Shown piece after piece: positions 7,066-14,545 of a stretch of DNA of 21,366 nt; the stretch's first letter is position 1; each line of letters begins with the position of its first letter. The stretch comes from Candidatus Nomurabacteria bacterium. Its GTDB lineage: Bacteria > Patescibacteriota > Minisyncoccia > Phycocordibacterales > CSBR16-119. The stretch is taken from the NCBI GenBank assembly GCA_007117675.1, contig SKGB01000064.1:1-21366 (forward strand), written 5' to 3'. A program made the translations under genes and the position numbers. The notes under the pieces were generated by a model. It had not been told where the DNA came from, did not search any database, and saw only the letters and a program-made list of their open reading frames with translations.

Positions 7066-8115
7066 ATGAAAAATTTTGTTCAAATTGCCATTGTGGCGAT
7101 TATCCTGATTTTCGCAGCAAGCTGTGGAAACAATGAGGTGGTGGTTGAAAAACCTAAACCAAAACCAACTTGCCATGTAGAACTGGTATACACCCCTCTC
7201 ACCTCTTCGGTGATTGCAGTGGAATACCGTGTTCAAAAAGGGCAGAAACCGGATGAAATTGTGCAGATGCATAAAACCAACCCAAACATGGTTGGTGGAG
7301 CATTCCTGGATTACACTATGGACATGTTCCTTGCAGATAACCCAGAGGTGGCAACATCCACCAAACGGGCAATCCGCAAAGACAAGTGCGATCCCACCAA
7401 AATCGACACCGTGTGGTATAAAGCCTGGAACTTAGAAGAAAACAATCTCGTTTACCTTCGTGTTCCAGCTCGACTCGACACAGTACCCGGTAATGGATGG
7501 AATGCGCAATGGTTTATTCCAGAAAAAACATCACCAATCAAACATTTGGTTGATCGAATCGAGATTGCTTCTAGTAACCTTGAGAAAAAACCAGTCGCTG
7601 ATCTTCGAGAAAATCCTTGCCAAAATGAAGGAGGGCTAGTATCTCCTCCCAATGACGGAGGCAGTCGTGGTGACTCTTGGTCTACGGTTCCGCCAACTGG
7701 TGGTGACGATGGTTCAAGTAGTGACTTATCGGACTGGCTCCCTTGGACCATTATTGTCCTTCTAATACTCACTGGGTTTATCGTGCTGTATTTGCAAAAT
7801 CGCAATCAGCACAACAGTACCCGTTCACACGTAAGTGCCGAGTCTAACGAAACTCGCGCGTTCACTGAGAGTCAACACGGGCAAACACATGATGTGATTG
7901 TCAACGACGGTCAAGAGACCCGAGGACGTGTTGCTGAATCAATGAAGGACCTTGGTTCTAAGTTGAGTCAAGTCATCGCCGATGAAGGCAAGGCCGACCG
8001 CGAGATGCTCGAGCGTCAACTCGACGCTGAGCGAAAGTCTCAGAAAGAGACCCTCGCCACCTTTATGAGGGCAGTGAGTCAAAACGGAGGATTGAGCGGG
8101 AAGAAGAAGGAGTAA
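7066..8115 (+). CDS. Unrecognised lipoprotein with internal membrane segment
   Basis: I do not recognise this 349-residue protein. It begins with a lipoprotein signal peptide whose lipobox FAASC places the modified Cys at residue 20. A Lys/Pro linker is followed by an extracytoplasmic domain (about 35-180) with Cys at 36, 108 and 185, then a Gly/Ser/Asp-rich low-complexity stretch (188-222). A clear membrane helix lies at about 226-244. The tail is polar, with a charged probable coiled coil (about 284-335). Lipid anchor plus a second membrane segment is an odd topology: outer domain, helix, cytoplasmic tail. Base composition stands out (36 of 60 bases in 7981-8040 are G or C), suggesting recent transfer or different selection. 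It has its own strong promoter and terminator, so it is a single-gene unit. Confidence 0.75.
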   Translation: MKNFVQIAIVAIILIFAASCGNNEVVVEKPKPKPTCHVELVYTPLTSSVIAVEYRVQKGQKPDEIVQMHKTNPNMVGGAFLDYTMDMFLADNPEVATSTKRAIRKDKCDPTKIDTVWYKAWNLEENNLVYLRVPARLDTVPGNGWNAQWFIPEKTSPIKHLVDRIEIASSNLEKKPVADLRENPCQNEGGLVSPPNDGGSRGDSWSTVPPTGGDDGSSSDLSDWLPWTIIVLLILTGFIVLYLQNRNQHNSTRSHVSAESNETRAFTESQHGQTHDVIVNDGQETRGRVAESMKDLGSKLSQVIADEGKADREMLERQLDAERKSQKETLATFMRAVSQNGGLSGKKKE

Positions 8116-8126
8116 AACTCCTTCTT
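8104..8126 (+). terminator. Small hairpin at the lipoprotein stop codon
   Basis: Arms AAGAAGGAGT (8104-8113) and ACTCCTTCTT (8117-8126) pair perfectly over 10 bp with a three-base loop spanning the end of the TAA stop. It lies just ahead of the stronger terminator and may be accessory to it. Confidence 0.45.
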
Positions 8127-8134
8127 CCCCACTC

Positions 8135-8169
8135 AAAAGCCGGTACGCATAACGCGTGCCGGCTTTTTT
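8135..8169 (+). terminator. Rho-independent terminator after the lipoprotein gene
   Basis: AAAAGCCGGTACGC (8135-8148) pairs with GCGTGCCGGCTTTT (8154-8167), with one G-T pair and an ATAAC loop, and continues into T residues. It is GC-rich and canonical, and lies between this gene and the convergent VIT-family gene. It may act on both strands. Confidence 0.9.
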
Positions 8170-8172
8170 TAT

Positions 8173-8679
8173 TTATGCCAAATTTTGCAACAAAAAACCT
8201 ACCCCATAAGCAACAAAAGCTGCGGTAGACCCAATAAACAAAGTTTCTACAATACCTTGCACATAGGATTTTTTAGTTACAACACCCCTCACAAAACCAA
8301 CAATAACAAAAGCAATGGTTGTAAGTATGCAAGACACAAGAAACTCAACTCCAGAAAACCAACCGAACAAAAACTCAAACAAGAAGGTAAGGAGCGGAAT
8401 TATTCCAAGCACTATAAACGACACAAAAGTCACAAATGCTGTTTGTAAAGGATTTTTTGGATTTTCTCCCTGAGAGAGGTTTTGTTGCGCTCTTTCAGAA
8501 AGAAAATTTGAAGATGCCATAGAAAAACCATCAGCCAACACATTTGAAATACCAAGTATCAATATAATACTCGAAGGTAGCCCTGCGCCCACAACACCCG
8601 CAACGATAGCAAAGGTGGTGATAATTCCATCTATACCACCATATATAAACTCACTAATGAATTTTTGATTATATGTCAT
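8173..8679 (-). CDS. VIT1/CCC1-family iron/manganese transporter
   Basis: This 168-residue integral membrane protein has about four to five helices. The first helix, FIYGGIDGIITTFAIVAGVVGAG, and the following ISNVLADGFSMASSNFLSERA segment are the hallmark of the VIT/CCC1 family, whose Gly/Asp/Met-rich first helices line the metal path. It is of the short bacterial type, without a cytosolic metal-binding insertion. Family members move Fe2+ or Mn2+ out of the cytosol. It starts five bases after the stop of the peroxiredoxin gene, so both are one transcript, linking metal export to peroxide removal. The exact substrate is not readable from sequence. Confidence 0.88.
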   Translation of the reverse strand: MTYNQKFISEFIYGGIDGIITTFAIVAGVVGAGLPSSIILILGISNVLADGFSMASSNFLSERAQQNLSQGENPKNPLQTAFVTFVSFIVLGIIPLLTFLFEFLFGWFSGVEFLVSCILTTIAFVIVGFVRGVVTKKSYVQGIVETLFIGSTAAFVAYGVGFLLQNLA

Positions 8680-8684
8680 AGTAT

Positions 8685-9143
8685 TTAATCTTGAAAACTT
8701 CTTATATCCTCAAGAACTTCTTGTGCATGAACAGCTGGCTTGACTTTTGTATAATGCTTTACGATATCTCCTTGCGGATTAATAAGAAAAGACTCTCTAT
8801 TAATACCAAGAAAAGTTTTTCCAAACATAGACTTTTCTTTTTCGACACCAAAAAGTTTTATTATCTTTCTTTCACTATCGACAAGAAGCGGAAACGGCAA
8901 GTCATGCTTTTCTTCAAATTTTTTATGTGACTTTTGAGAGTCAGCAGAAACTCCCAATACACAACAATTTAAATCTTTGAACTTGTCCCACTCATCTCTA
9001 ATCATACAAGCTTCTTGAGTACAGCCCGGAGTGTTGTCTTTTGGATAAAAATAAAGTAGCACCCACTTCCCTGTGTAGTCAGATAATAAATGTTCTTTGT
9101 TATTTTGATCAAGGGCGGTAAAATTAGGTGCTTTTGTAAACAT
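8685..9143 (-). CDS. bcp: Thiol peroxidase, Bcp/PrxQ peroxiredoxin
   Basis: The 152-residue protein has the AhpC/TSA fold with FYPKDNTPGCTQEAC, where Cys41 is the peroxidatic Cys and Cys46 the resolving Cys five residues on, as in atypical two-Cys PrxQ enzymes. It would reduce hydrogen and organic peroxides using thioredoxin. It lies 16 bases downstream of hisS and five bases upstream of the VIT-family gene. A -10-like TATACA ends six bases before the ATG, so a secondary leaderless promoter is possible, but the -35 is poor. Confidence 0.94.
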   Translation of the reverse strand: MFTKAPNFTALDQNNKEHLLSDYTGKWVLLYFYPKDNTPGCTQEACMIRDEWDKFKDLNCCVLGVSADSQKSHKKFEEKHDLPFPLLVDSERKIIKLFGVEKEKSMFGKTFLGINRESFLINPQGDIVKHYTKVKPAVHAQEVLEDIRSFQD

Positions 9144-9159
9144 AGGTATTGTATATAAA

Positions 9160-10482
9160 TTAGGTATTAAATATGTCCAACATTTGTTTTAAGGAACAAA
9201 CATTTTGCTCTCTCGTTGCAAGATTTTTTATTGTCACACTTTGAGCATCAAACTCACGCTTATCTATGATACACAGATGTGTTGCTTCAACCAATTCACA
9301 GTATTTAAAAATATCTTTAAAATCATCTTTGTTACCAGCATACACATCAACCTCTATATCAGAAATATTCTGACGGAGACTTTGCGCAACATCAAGAGCG
9401 TATGAAGCGAAAAAATTCTCTCGATAAAACACGACGATTTTTCTTGTCTGTAATAATTCAGAAAAAATACCCATTTCAGATAACACAGTGTGAAGTCTAT
9501 CAACCCCAGCAGAAACACCAATCGAAGGTAGTAATTCGTTTGAGAAACGCCCTGTCAAAGCATCGTAACGGCCACCAGACACCACCGAACCGATATTTTG
9601 AGGGCCTCGTATATTAGTTTCAAACACGGTGCCAGTATAGTACCCAAACCCTCTCACAATATTCATATCAAAACTGACATGCGAAGAAATCCCAAGGTCA
9701 ACACACCCACGCGCCAGCATATCAATTTCACTGATTATATCTTGAGCTATTTCTGAGTCTTTAAAAAATGACTGCAAAGCATCCATGATTGTCTCTGGAG
9801 ATTTTGAAATAGAAGCAAACTCAATAATAGAATTATTTTGAGTTTCAGTTAAATTAAAATTCTCAAGCTCTTTTCGAAAATCTTCTTGTGATATTTTCTC
9901 TGACTTATCAACCAACACAACAATCTTTTCTAATAAAGAATCATCAAAGGATAAAAACTTAGGCAACAGATTGATGAGTTTTCTACTACTTACTCGAATC
10001 ACAAATCCGTCACTCATAAACGAAGACATGATTTCATGAATCATAAGAAGCATTTCAACATCTGTTTGAATTTTCTTGGAACCAACAACATCTGCATCAA
10101 GTTGTACAAACTGCCTGTACCGTCCTCTCTGAGGACGTTCACCACGAAATACATCCCCGAGCTGGTAGCGTTTGAACGGACGAGGAAGTTTGTCACCATA
10201 TTGACCAATCACACGAGCAAGAGGGACCGTAAGGTCAAAACGAAGTGCAATTTCTTCTTTTGCGTCAGACTTACTGTCTTTATTTGATTCAAGAAAAAAA
10301 AGATTAAAGTCATCCGCTTTGTCACCAGCTATACCTTCTTGGAATTCAGCAACGGGTGTTTCAAGAGGATAAAATCCAAATTTTTGATAGACACCAATAA
10401 TTGTTCGTATTAAAAAATCTCGCTCACGAGCCTCTTTAGGTAATAAATCTCTAAAACCACTTGGAGTGTTAATTTTGCTCAT
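9160..10482 (-). CDS. hisS: Histidyl-tRNA synthetase
   Basis: The 440-residue enzyme charges tRNAHis. Motifs in order are the start TPSGFRDLLP, motif 1 region FGFYPLETPVAE, RFDLTVPLAR, motif 2 RGERPQRGRYRQFVQLDADVVG, the histidine-binding RGFGYYTGTVFE, motif 3 GGRYDALT...SIGVSAGVDRL, and a C-terminal anticodon-binding domain from about 345. All expected catalytic residues are present, in contrast to the paralogue at 2788. It is the first gene of a probable hisS-bcp-VIT transcript. TATAAA ends six bases before the ATG, again suggesting a leaderless start, though with a weak -35. Confidence 0.95.
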   Translation of the reverse strand: MSKINTPSGFRDLLPKEARERDFLIRTIIGVYQKFGFYPLETPVAEFQEGIAGDKADDFNLFFLESNKDSKSDAKEEIALRFDLTVPLARVIGQYGDKLPRPFKRYQLGDVFRGERPQRGRYRQFVQLDADVVGSKKIQTDVEMLLMIHEIMSSFMSDGFVIRVSSRKLINLLPKFLSFDDSLLEKIVVLVDKSEKISQEDFRKELENFNLTETQNNSIIEFASISKSPETIMDALQSFFKDSEIAQDIISEIDMLARGCVDLGISSHVSFDMNIVRGFGYYTGTVFETNIRGPQNIGSVVSGGRYDALTGRFSNELLPSIGVSAGVDRLHTVLSEMGIFSELLQTRKIVVFYRENFFASYALDVAQSLRQNISDIEVDVYAGNKDDFKDIFKYCELVEATHLCIIDKREFDAQSVTIKNLATREQNVCSLKQMLDIFNT

Positions 10483-10590
10483 ATAGTTTTTATAGTACTA
10501 TTTTTTCACCAAACCAGCAAACAACATTATTGAATTTTTGTAAAAAATATGATTTACTATAGCTGTTACTACCTAATAAATAATGTATAT

Positions 10591-11124
10591 ATGAATTTAT
10601 GGCACGATGTATCTCGAGGGGACAATATTCCACATGAAATAAACGTTATCATCGAGATACCTAAAAACTCACCAAACAAATATGAGATAGATAAGGAAAC
10701 TGGACTTATTGCTCTTGACCGAGCAAACTACTCATACCACCCCTATCCCTTTGACTACGGTTTTGTACCGCAAACATTATGGGATGACGGGGACGCGCTT
10801 GATGTTATTGTACTTACAACCTTTCCGCTTGCCGTTGGGGTACTTGTAAAGGCGCGACCTGTTGCAGTTATGGAAATGATCGACGGTGGAGAGTCTGATT
10901 ACAAAATACTCGCAGTGCCTGTAGATGACAAACGTTGGGATGATGTTCAAGACCTAAACGATTTAAACAAACATAATCTCAAAGAATACCAGCACTTTTT
11001 TGAAACCTATAAAGCACTCAAAAAAGATGGAGGTGAAAAAATTGTACAGGTATTGGGATATAAAGGGAAAGATGAGGCTATCCAAGCGGTAGAAAAATCA
11101 ATCAAACTATACCAAGAAAGATAA
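10591..11124 (+). CDS. ppa: Inorganic pyrophosphatase, family I
   Basis: The 177-residue soluble enzyme hydrolyses pyrophosphate to phosphate, pulling biosynthetic reactions forward. The pattern VIIEIPKNSPNKYEIDKETG, then YPFDYGFVPQTLWDDGDALDVIVL carries the metal-binding DGDxxD signature, and KRWDDV follows. The frame is open 42 bases upstream, but the ATG at 10591 gives the normal family N-terminus (MNLWHDVSRG). The region upstream is AT-rich with several -10-like boxes and no unique promoter. A strong hairpin follows. Confidence 0.94.
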   Translation: MNLWHDVSRGDNIPHEINVIIEIPKNSPNKYEIDKETGLIALDRANYSYHPYPFDYGFVPQTLWDDGDALDVIVLTTFPLAVGVLVKARPVAVMEMIDGGESDYKILAVPVDDKRWDDVQDLNDLNKHNLKEYQHFFETYKALKKDGGEKIVQVLGYKGKDEAIQAVEKSIKLYQER

Positions 11125-11129
11125 TACAT

Positions 11130-11166
11130 ATATAAAACACATCTTATAAAAAGATGTGTTTTATAT
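11130..11166 (+). terminator. Terminator after ppa
   Basis: Arms 11130-11145 and 11151-11166 pair perfectly over 16 bp (core AAAACACATCTT / AAGATGTGTTTT) with a five-base ATAAA loop, and the 3' arm carries a T run. A -10-like AATACT for the next gene begins seven bases later. Confidence 0.8.
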
Positions 11167-11184
11167 TATAGTAATACTATCCTT

Positions 11185-12282
11185 ATGAAAAAAAAATTTC
11201 AAAATATAAACCTGTTTTTAAAACAAAACAAACAATATATAGTACCCCTTGCTGTAGCTACTGGATTTATTTTTGATATGCTTACACTTACTCAAATTGA
11301 CAGGCTGTACGATAATATCGTACTTATCAGTCACATAACCATTATTGGGGTTGGAACACTCCTCTTGTGTAATGAAGAGAGTGTTTTGTATAAAAAACTA
11401 TCATTAGAAAAAATTAAATACATTATTGAAACAATCATTATATTTTCTTTTGGTGCTATTTTTAGTGGGTTTATTATTTTTTATACAAGAAGTGGCTCAC
11501 TTACAACAAGTTGGCCCTTCATCATGATTCTTCTCGTACTCATGATAGGGACTGAATTAAAAAAACAATACTACAAAAAAAATATTTTCAGAATATCTTT
11601 TTTCTATCTTGCAATTATTACATACAATATTTTTGCAATTCCTATTTTATTTCGAGAAATAAGCACACGAGTATTTTTTCTCAGTATTTTTATAAGCTTG
11701 GTTATCATCGCGATGTATCTAAGAACACTGTATGTAATACATAAAAAATATATCCAGAACTACATAAAGAAAATATTGAGCATTATTACCGCAATAACCT
11801 TAAGTATTGTAATACTATTCGCAACTAACATATTACCACCCGTACCTCTTTCAATGAAGTTTAAAGCAGTGTACTACAATATTAATGTTATCGAACCAGG
11901 TTCATACATTGGAATCTATCAAGCAACAAAAGACATAAACTTCTTGAGAAAAAGAAGTAGAACTCTTGTTCATGAAAATAACAGTCCTGTTTTTGTGTTT
12001 ACTTCTATTTTTGCACCAGACAGAATTCAAACAACCATCTACCATATCTGGGAGTATCGTGATTCAAAAACAAACAAATGGATACAAACAGACAAAATAG
12101 CCTTACGCATTGCTGGGGGTAGAAGTCGAGGGTATAGAGGGTTTACCCAAAAAAGAAATATACTTCCAGGAACATGGCGCGTAATTATTGAAAACGAAAA
12201 AGGTCAAAGAATTGGAACCTTACGTTTCCATCTTGATGAAAACCAAAAACAAGAACATAAGGTTGAGGAAGTAATCCAGTAA
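11185..12282 (+). CDS. Multi-pass membrane protein with C-terminal DUF2914 domain
   Basis: The 365-residue protein has about seven hydrophobic helices in residues 18-215, then an extracytoplasmic domain. The C-terminal part (about 260-350), with TIYHIWEYRD, GGRSRGYRGFTQKRNILPGTWRVIIENEKGQ and TLRFHL, matches DUF2914 (arginine-rich turn, PGxWRV strand, closing strand). The function is unknown; the domain suggests an envelope-associated beta fold. AATACT (11173-11178) ends six bases before the ATG, a possible leaderless promoter with poor -35. Its stop is two bases from the stop of the convergent M23 gene, leaving no room for a separate terminator. Confidence 0.8.
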   Translation: MKKKFQNINLFLKQNKQYIVPLAVATGFIFDMLTLTQIDRLYDNIVLISHITIIGVGTLLLCNEESVLYKKLSLEKIKYIIETIIIFSFGAIFSGFIIFYTRSGSLTTSWPFIMILLVLMIGTELKKQYYKKNIFRISFFYLAIITYNIFAIPILFREISTRVFFLSIFISLVIIAMYLRTLYVIHKKYIQNYIKKILSIITAITLSIVILFATNILPPVPLSMKFKAVYYNINVIEPGSYIGIYQATKDINFLRKRSRTLVHENNSPVFVFTSIFAPDRIQTTIYHIWEYRDSKTNKWIQTDKIALRIAGGRSRGYRGFTQKRNILPGTWRVIIENEKGQRIGTLRFHLDENQKQEHKVEEVIQ

Positions 12283-12284
12283 AC

Positions 12285-13559
12285 CTAATTTCTTGTAAGA
12301 AGTGGTCTATAAAGTGATATATTTTGCTGGAGTGTTGAACGAAGACTGTCTGGTACAGGGTCACCTGATGGGGTTTTTGTTTCAAGAGGGTGCACCAACT
12401 CACCATTTTTGTACATTTCATAATGAAGATGTGGTCCCGTAGATCTTCCAGTGGTCCCAACCTCACCAATCACCTGTCCCTGCCTAACCCTATCCCCCTT
12501 TTTAACATTCATTTTAGACAAATGAGCATATGCGGTAGCAATGCCTCCACCGTGTTCAATTTTAATAAAGTTTCCATACGCACCCTGCCAGCCAGCAAAC
12601 ACAACCGTACCATCTGCAACCGTCTCAATAGGTGTTCCTGTTGGGGCTGCAAAATCGATAGCCCTATGAGTTTGGAAGGTTCCTAAAATAGGATGTTTAC
12701 GATTAAGAGAGAATCCAGAAGATATTCTTGTGTAATTCAATGGTGTCTTAAGAAACATTTTTTCTGTAGCGTCACCATTTTCATTATAATATTTATGAGA
12801 ACCATCATCGTGCACAACTTGATACGCAAAAAATTCATTTCCATTGTTTAAAAATCTCGCAGCAAGAAGATTGCCCGTACCAGCAAACTCTCCATTTCGA
12901 TATCGTTTCTCAAACACAAGAAAAAACTGATCTCCTTCTCTTAAACTTGAGGTAAAATCTACATCCCACGCAAAGACAGTTGCAAGCTCCATAATCATTC
13001 TATCAGTAAGACCAGCGCGTAAACCTGATTGATATAAAGAGTCTTCAACAATACCAGCAACAAAATCTTCAACAACCTCATATTCAATTGACTGCCGCAC
13101 CACAGTATAGTCATCACCCTCAAAGTAAACTAAAAGCTCTTCGTTACTTGAAATATCATAACTTATACTCATTATATTTTCATTACTAAAAACAAAAGAA
13201 ATAGTATTACCCGCACGTATTCGATTTATAGAAAAAACCTCAGAGATATCTTGAACCAAAGCTAAACTTGTGCCGTATGACAAACCACCCTCTCGCTGAA
13301 AAATACCGAGCAAGGTTTCACCCGATTCAATAGTATAATCTATCGTATTAGAATTTTGTAAATAACTTTCTTCATTAATTATTTCTACGTCATGATAAGA
13401 AAAACTATCCGGGAGAGGCTCAGACTCTTCTTGAGCGCTAGTTTGTAGCAATCCATAAGGAGAAAAAGAAAGTAGCCCTAAACTTACAAGTGAAACAACA
13501 ATTAATGCTATTGTTCGATATTGAATATTTCTTTTTCTAATAGATTTCATGTACTCCAT
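12285..13559 (-). CDS. M23-family (LytM/MepM-type) murein endopeptidase
   Basis: The 424-residue envelope protein has an N-terminal signal anchor (about residues 16-38), a LysM/OapA-like segment (YTIESGETLLGIFQREG, about 75-125), a middle domain, and a C-terminal M23 peptidase domain. The zinc ligands are visible: His298 and Asp302 in HRAIDFAAP, and His379 in HLHYE (HxH at 377-379); YAHL is also conserved. It should cut peptide cross-links in peptidoglycan during growth, like MepM. A second ATG at 13550 is possible, but the promoter TTGTTG (13590-13595), 17 bases, TATAAT (13567-13572) ends seven bases before 13559. Confidence 0.92.
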   Translation of the reverse strand: MEYMKSIRKRNIQYRTIALIVVSLVSLGLLSFSPYGLLQTSAQEESEPLPDSFSYHDVEIINEESYLQNSNTIDYTIESGETLLGIFQREGGLSYGTSLALVQDISEVFSINRIRAGNTISFVFSNENIMSISYDISSNEELLVYFEGDDYTVVRQSIEYEVVEDFVAGIVEDSLYQSGLRAGLTDRMIMELATVFAWDVDFTSSLREGDQFFLVFEKRYRNGEFAGTGNLLAARFLNNGNEFFAYQVVHDDGSHKYYNENGDATEKMFLKTPLNYTRISSGFSLNRKHPILGTFQTHRAIDFAAPTGTPIETVADGTVVFAGWQGAYGNFIKIEHGGGIATAYAHLSKMNVKKGDRVRQGQVIGEVGTTGRSTGPHLHYEMYKNGELVHPLETKTPSGDPVPDSLRSTLQQNISLYRPLLTRN

Positions 13560-13595
13560 ATGATTTATTATATCGAGTTATAAATATTGCAACAA
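13560..13595 (-). promoter_or_regulatory. M23 gene promoter
   Basis: On the minus strand, TTGTTG (13590-13595), a 17-base spacer and a perfect TATAAT (13567-13572), then seven bases to the ATG at 13559. The transcript would carry at most about one base of leader. Confidence 0.65.
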
Positions 13596-13652
13596 CACAG
13601 AAAGTGGAAACAACCCAAAAGTCTTATAAAATATGCTATCATAAAATAACTC

Positions 13653-14513
13653 ATGAAATTAAACACCATACTTTCTATAAGTCGTCCACGTTTTTGGGTC
13701 TATGAATTTGGAACCTTTGTATTTGGAGCGATTGCAACCTTTACACCTTTTTCAGAACTGTTCACTTTTCCTGTTTTATTTTTTGGTCTATATTTTTTGA
13801 TTCCTGCAAATATTTTAATCTATGGAATCAATGATATTTTTGATTACGAAACAGACAAACTCAACCCAAAAAAAGTTCAATATGAGGAACTCCTCGAACC
13901 AAAGGATCAAAAGAAGGTTTGGTATTGGATTATTTGGACAAACACCCCTTTTGTCGTGAGTGCGTTCTGGCTCCCTCTTCCTGCCCTTGTATCATTTTTA
14001 GCATTCTTATTTTTTGCAAGTTTTTATTCAGCAAAACCAATTCGAGCAAAAGCAATACCATTCCTTGATTCTATCTTTTCTGCGTCGCACTACATTGCAA
14101 CAGGTGTGTTTGGTTACTATCTACTTGGGGGTGTACAATTCCCCACAGTGGGAGTTATTGCAGGAATATTGTGGGCAATGGCCATGCATGCCTATTCTGC
14201 AGTACCTGACATCAAAGCAGACAGAGATGCAAAACTTCCCACCATCGCCACAACACTTCTCGAACATAAAACCCTTTGGCTTTGTTTGCTATTGTATGCA
14301 ACATCAGCCTATCTTGGATACATAAAACTTGGTTTTGGAGTTTTAATATATGGACTTGTCTATGTCACCCTTATGATAGTATCTCTTAAAAAAGTAAGGT
14401 CTGGTGGATCAAATTTATTTACATTATACAAACTCTTTCCATACATAAACTTGGTTGCAGGAGCAGTTATGACAATCTCACTCCTTCTCAAGCATCCCTT
14501 TATTGTAATATAA
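13653..14513 (+). CDS. UbiA-family prenyltransferase, lycopene elongase-like
   Basis: The 286-residue membrane protein has about eight to nine helices and both Asp-rich motifs of the UbiA superfamily: NDIFDYETD (60-68) and DIKADRDAKLPTIAT (186-200). The start SRPRFWVYEFG and the second motif preceded by YSAVP resemble the carotenoid branch (CrtEb, LbtA, haloarchaeal LyeJ), which adds C5 prenyl units to lycopene to give C45/C50 carotenoids. Its position convergent with crtI supports that role over quinone or heme synthesis; no other quinone gene is nearby. It could still act on another aromatic or polyprenyl substrate. TGCTATCAT (extended -10 form) lies ten bases before the ATG. Confidence 0.8.
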   Translation: MKLNTILSISRPRFWVYEFGTFVFGAIATFTPFSELFTFPVLFFGLYFLIPANILIYGINDIFDYETDKLNPKKVQYEELLEPKDQKKVWYWIIWTNTPFVVSAFWLPLPALVSFLAFLFFASFYSAKPIRAKAIPFLDSIFSASHYIATGVFGYYLLGGVQFPTVGVIAGILWAMAMHAYSAVPDIKADRDAKLPTIATTLLEHKTLWLCLLLYATSAYLGYIKLGFGVLIYGLVYVTLMIVSLKKVRSGGSNLFTLYKLFPYINLVAGAVMTISLLLKHPFIVI

Positions 14514-14545
14514 AAACGCCATCTTTATGGCGTTTTTATATTACA
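14504..14545. terminator. Shared bidirectional terminator of the UbiA gene and crtI
   Basis: Arms 14504-14522 and 14527-14545 pair perfectly over 19 bp with a CTTT loop (core AAAAACGCCAT / ATGGCGTTTTT). The A and T runs make it a terminator on both strands. The stop of the UbiA gene lies in one arm and the stop of crtI in the other. Confidence 0.9.
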
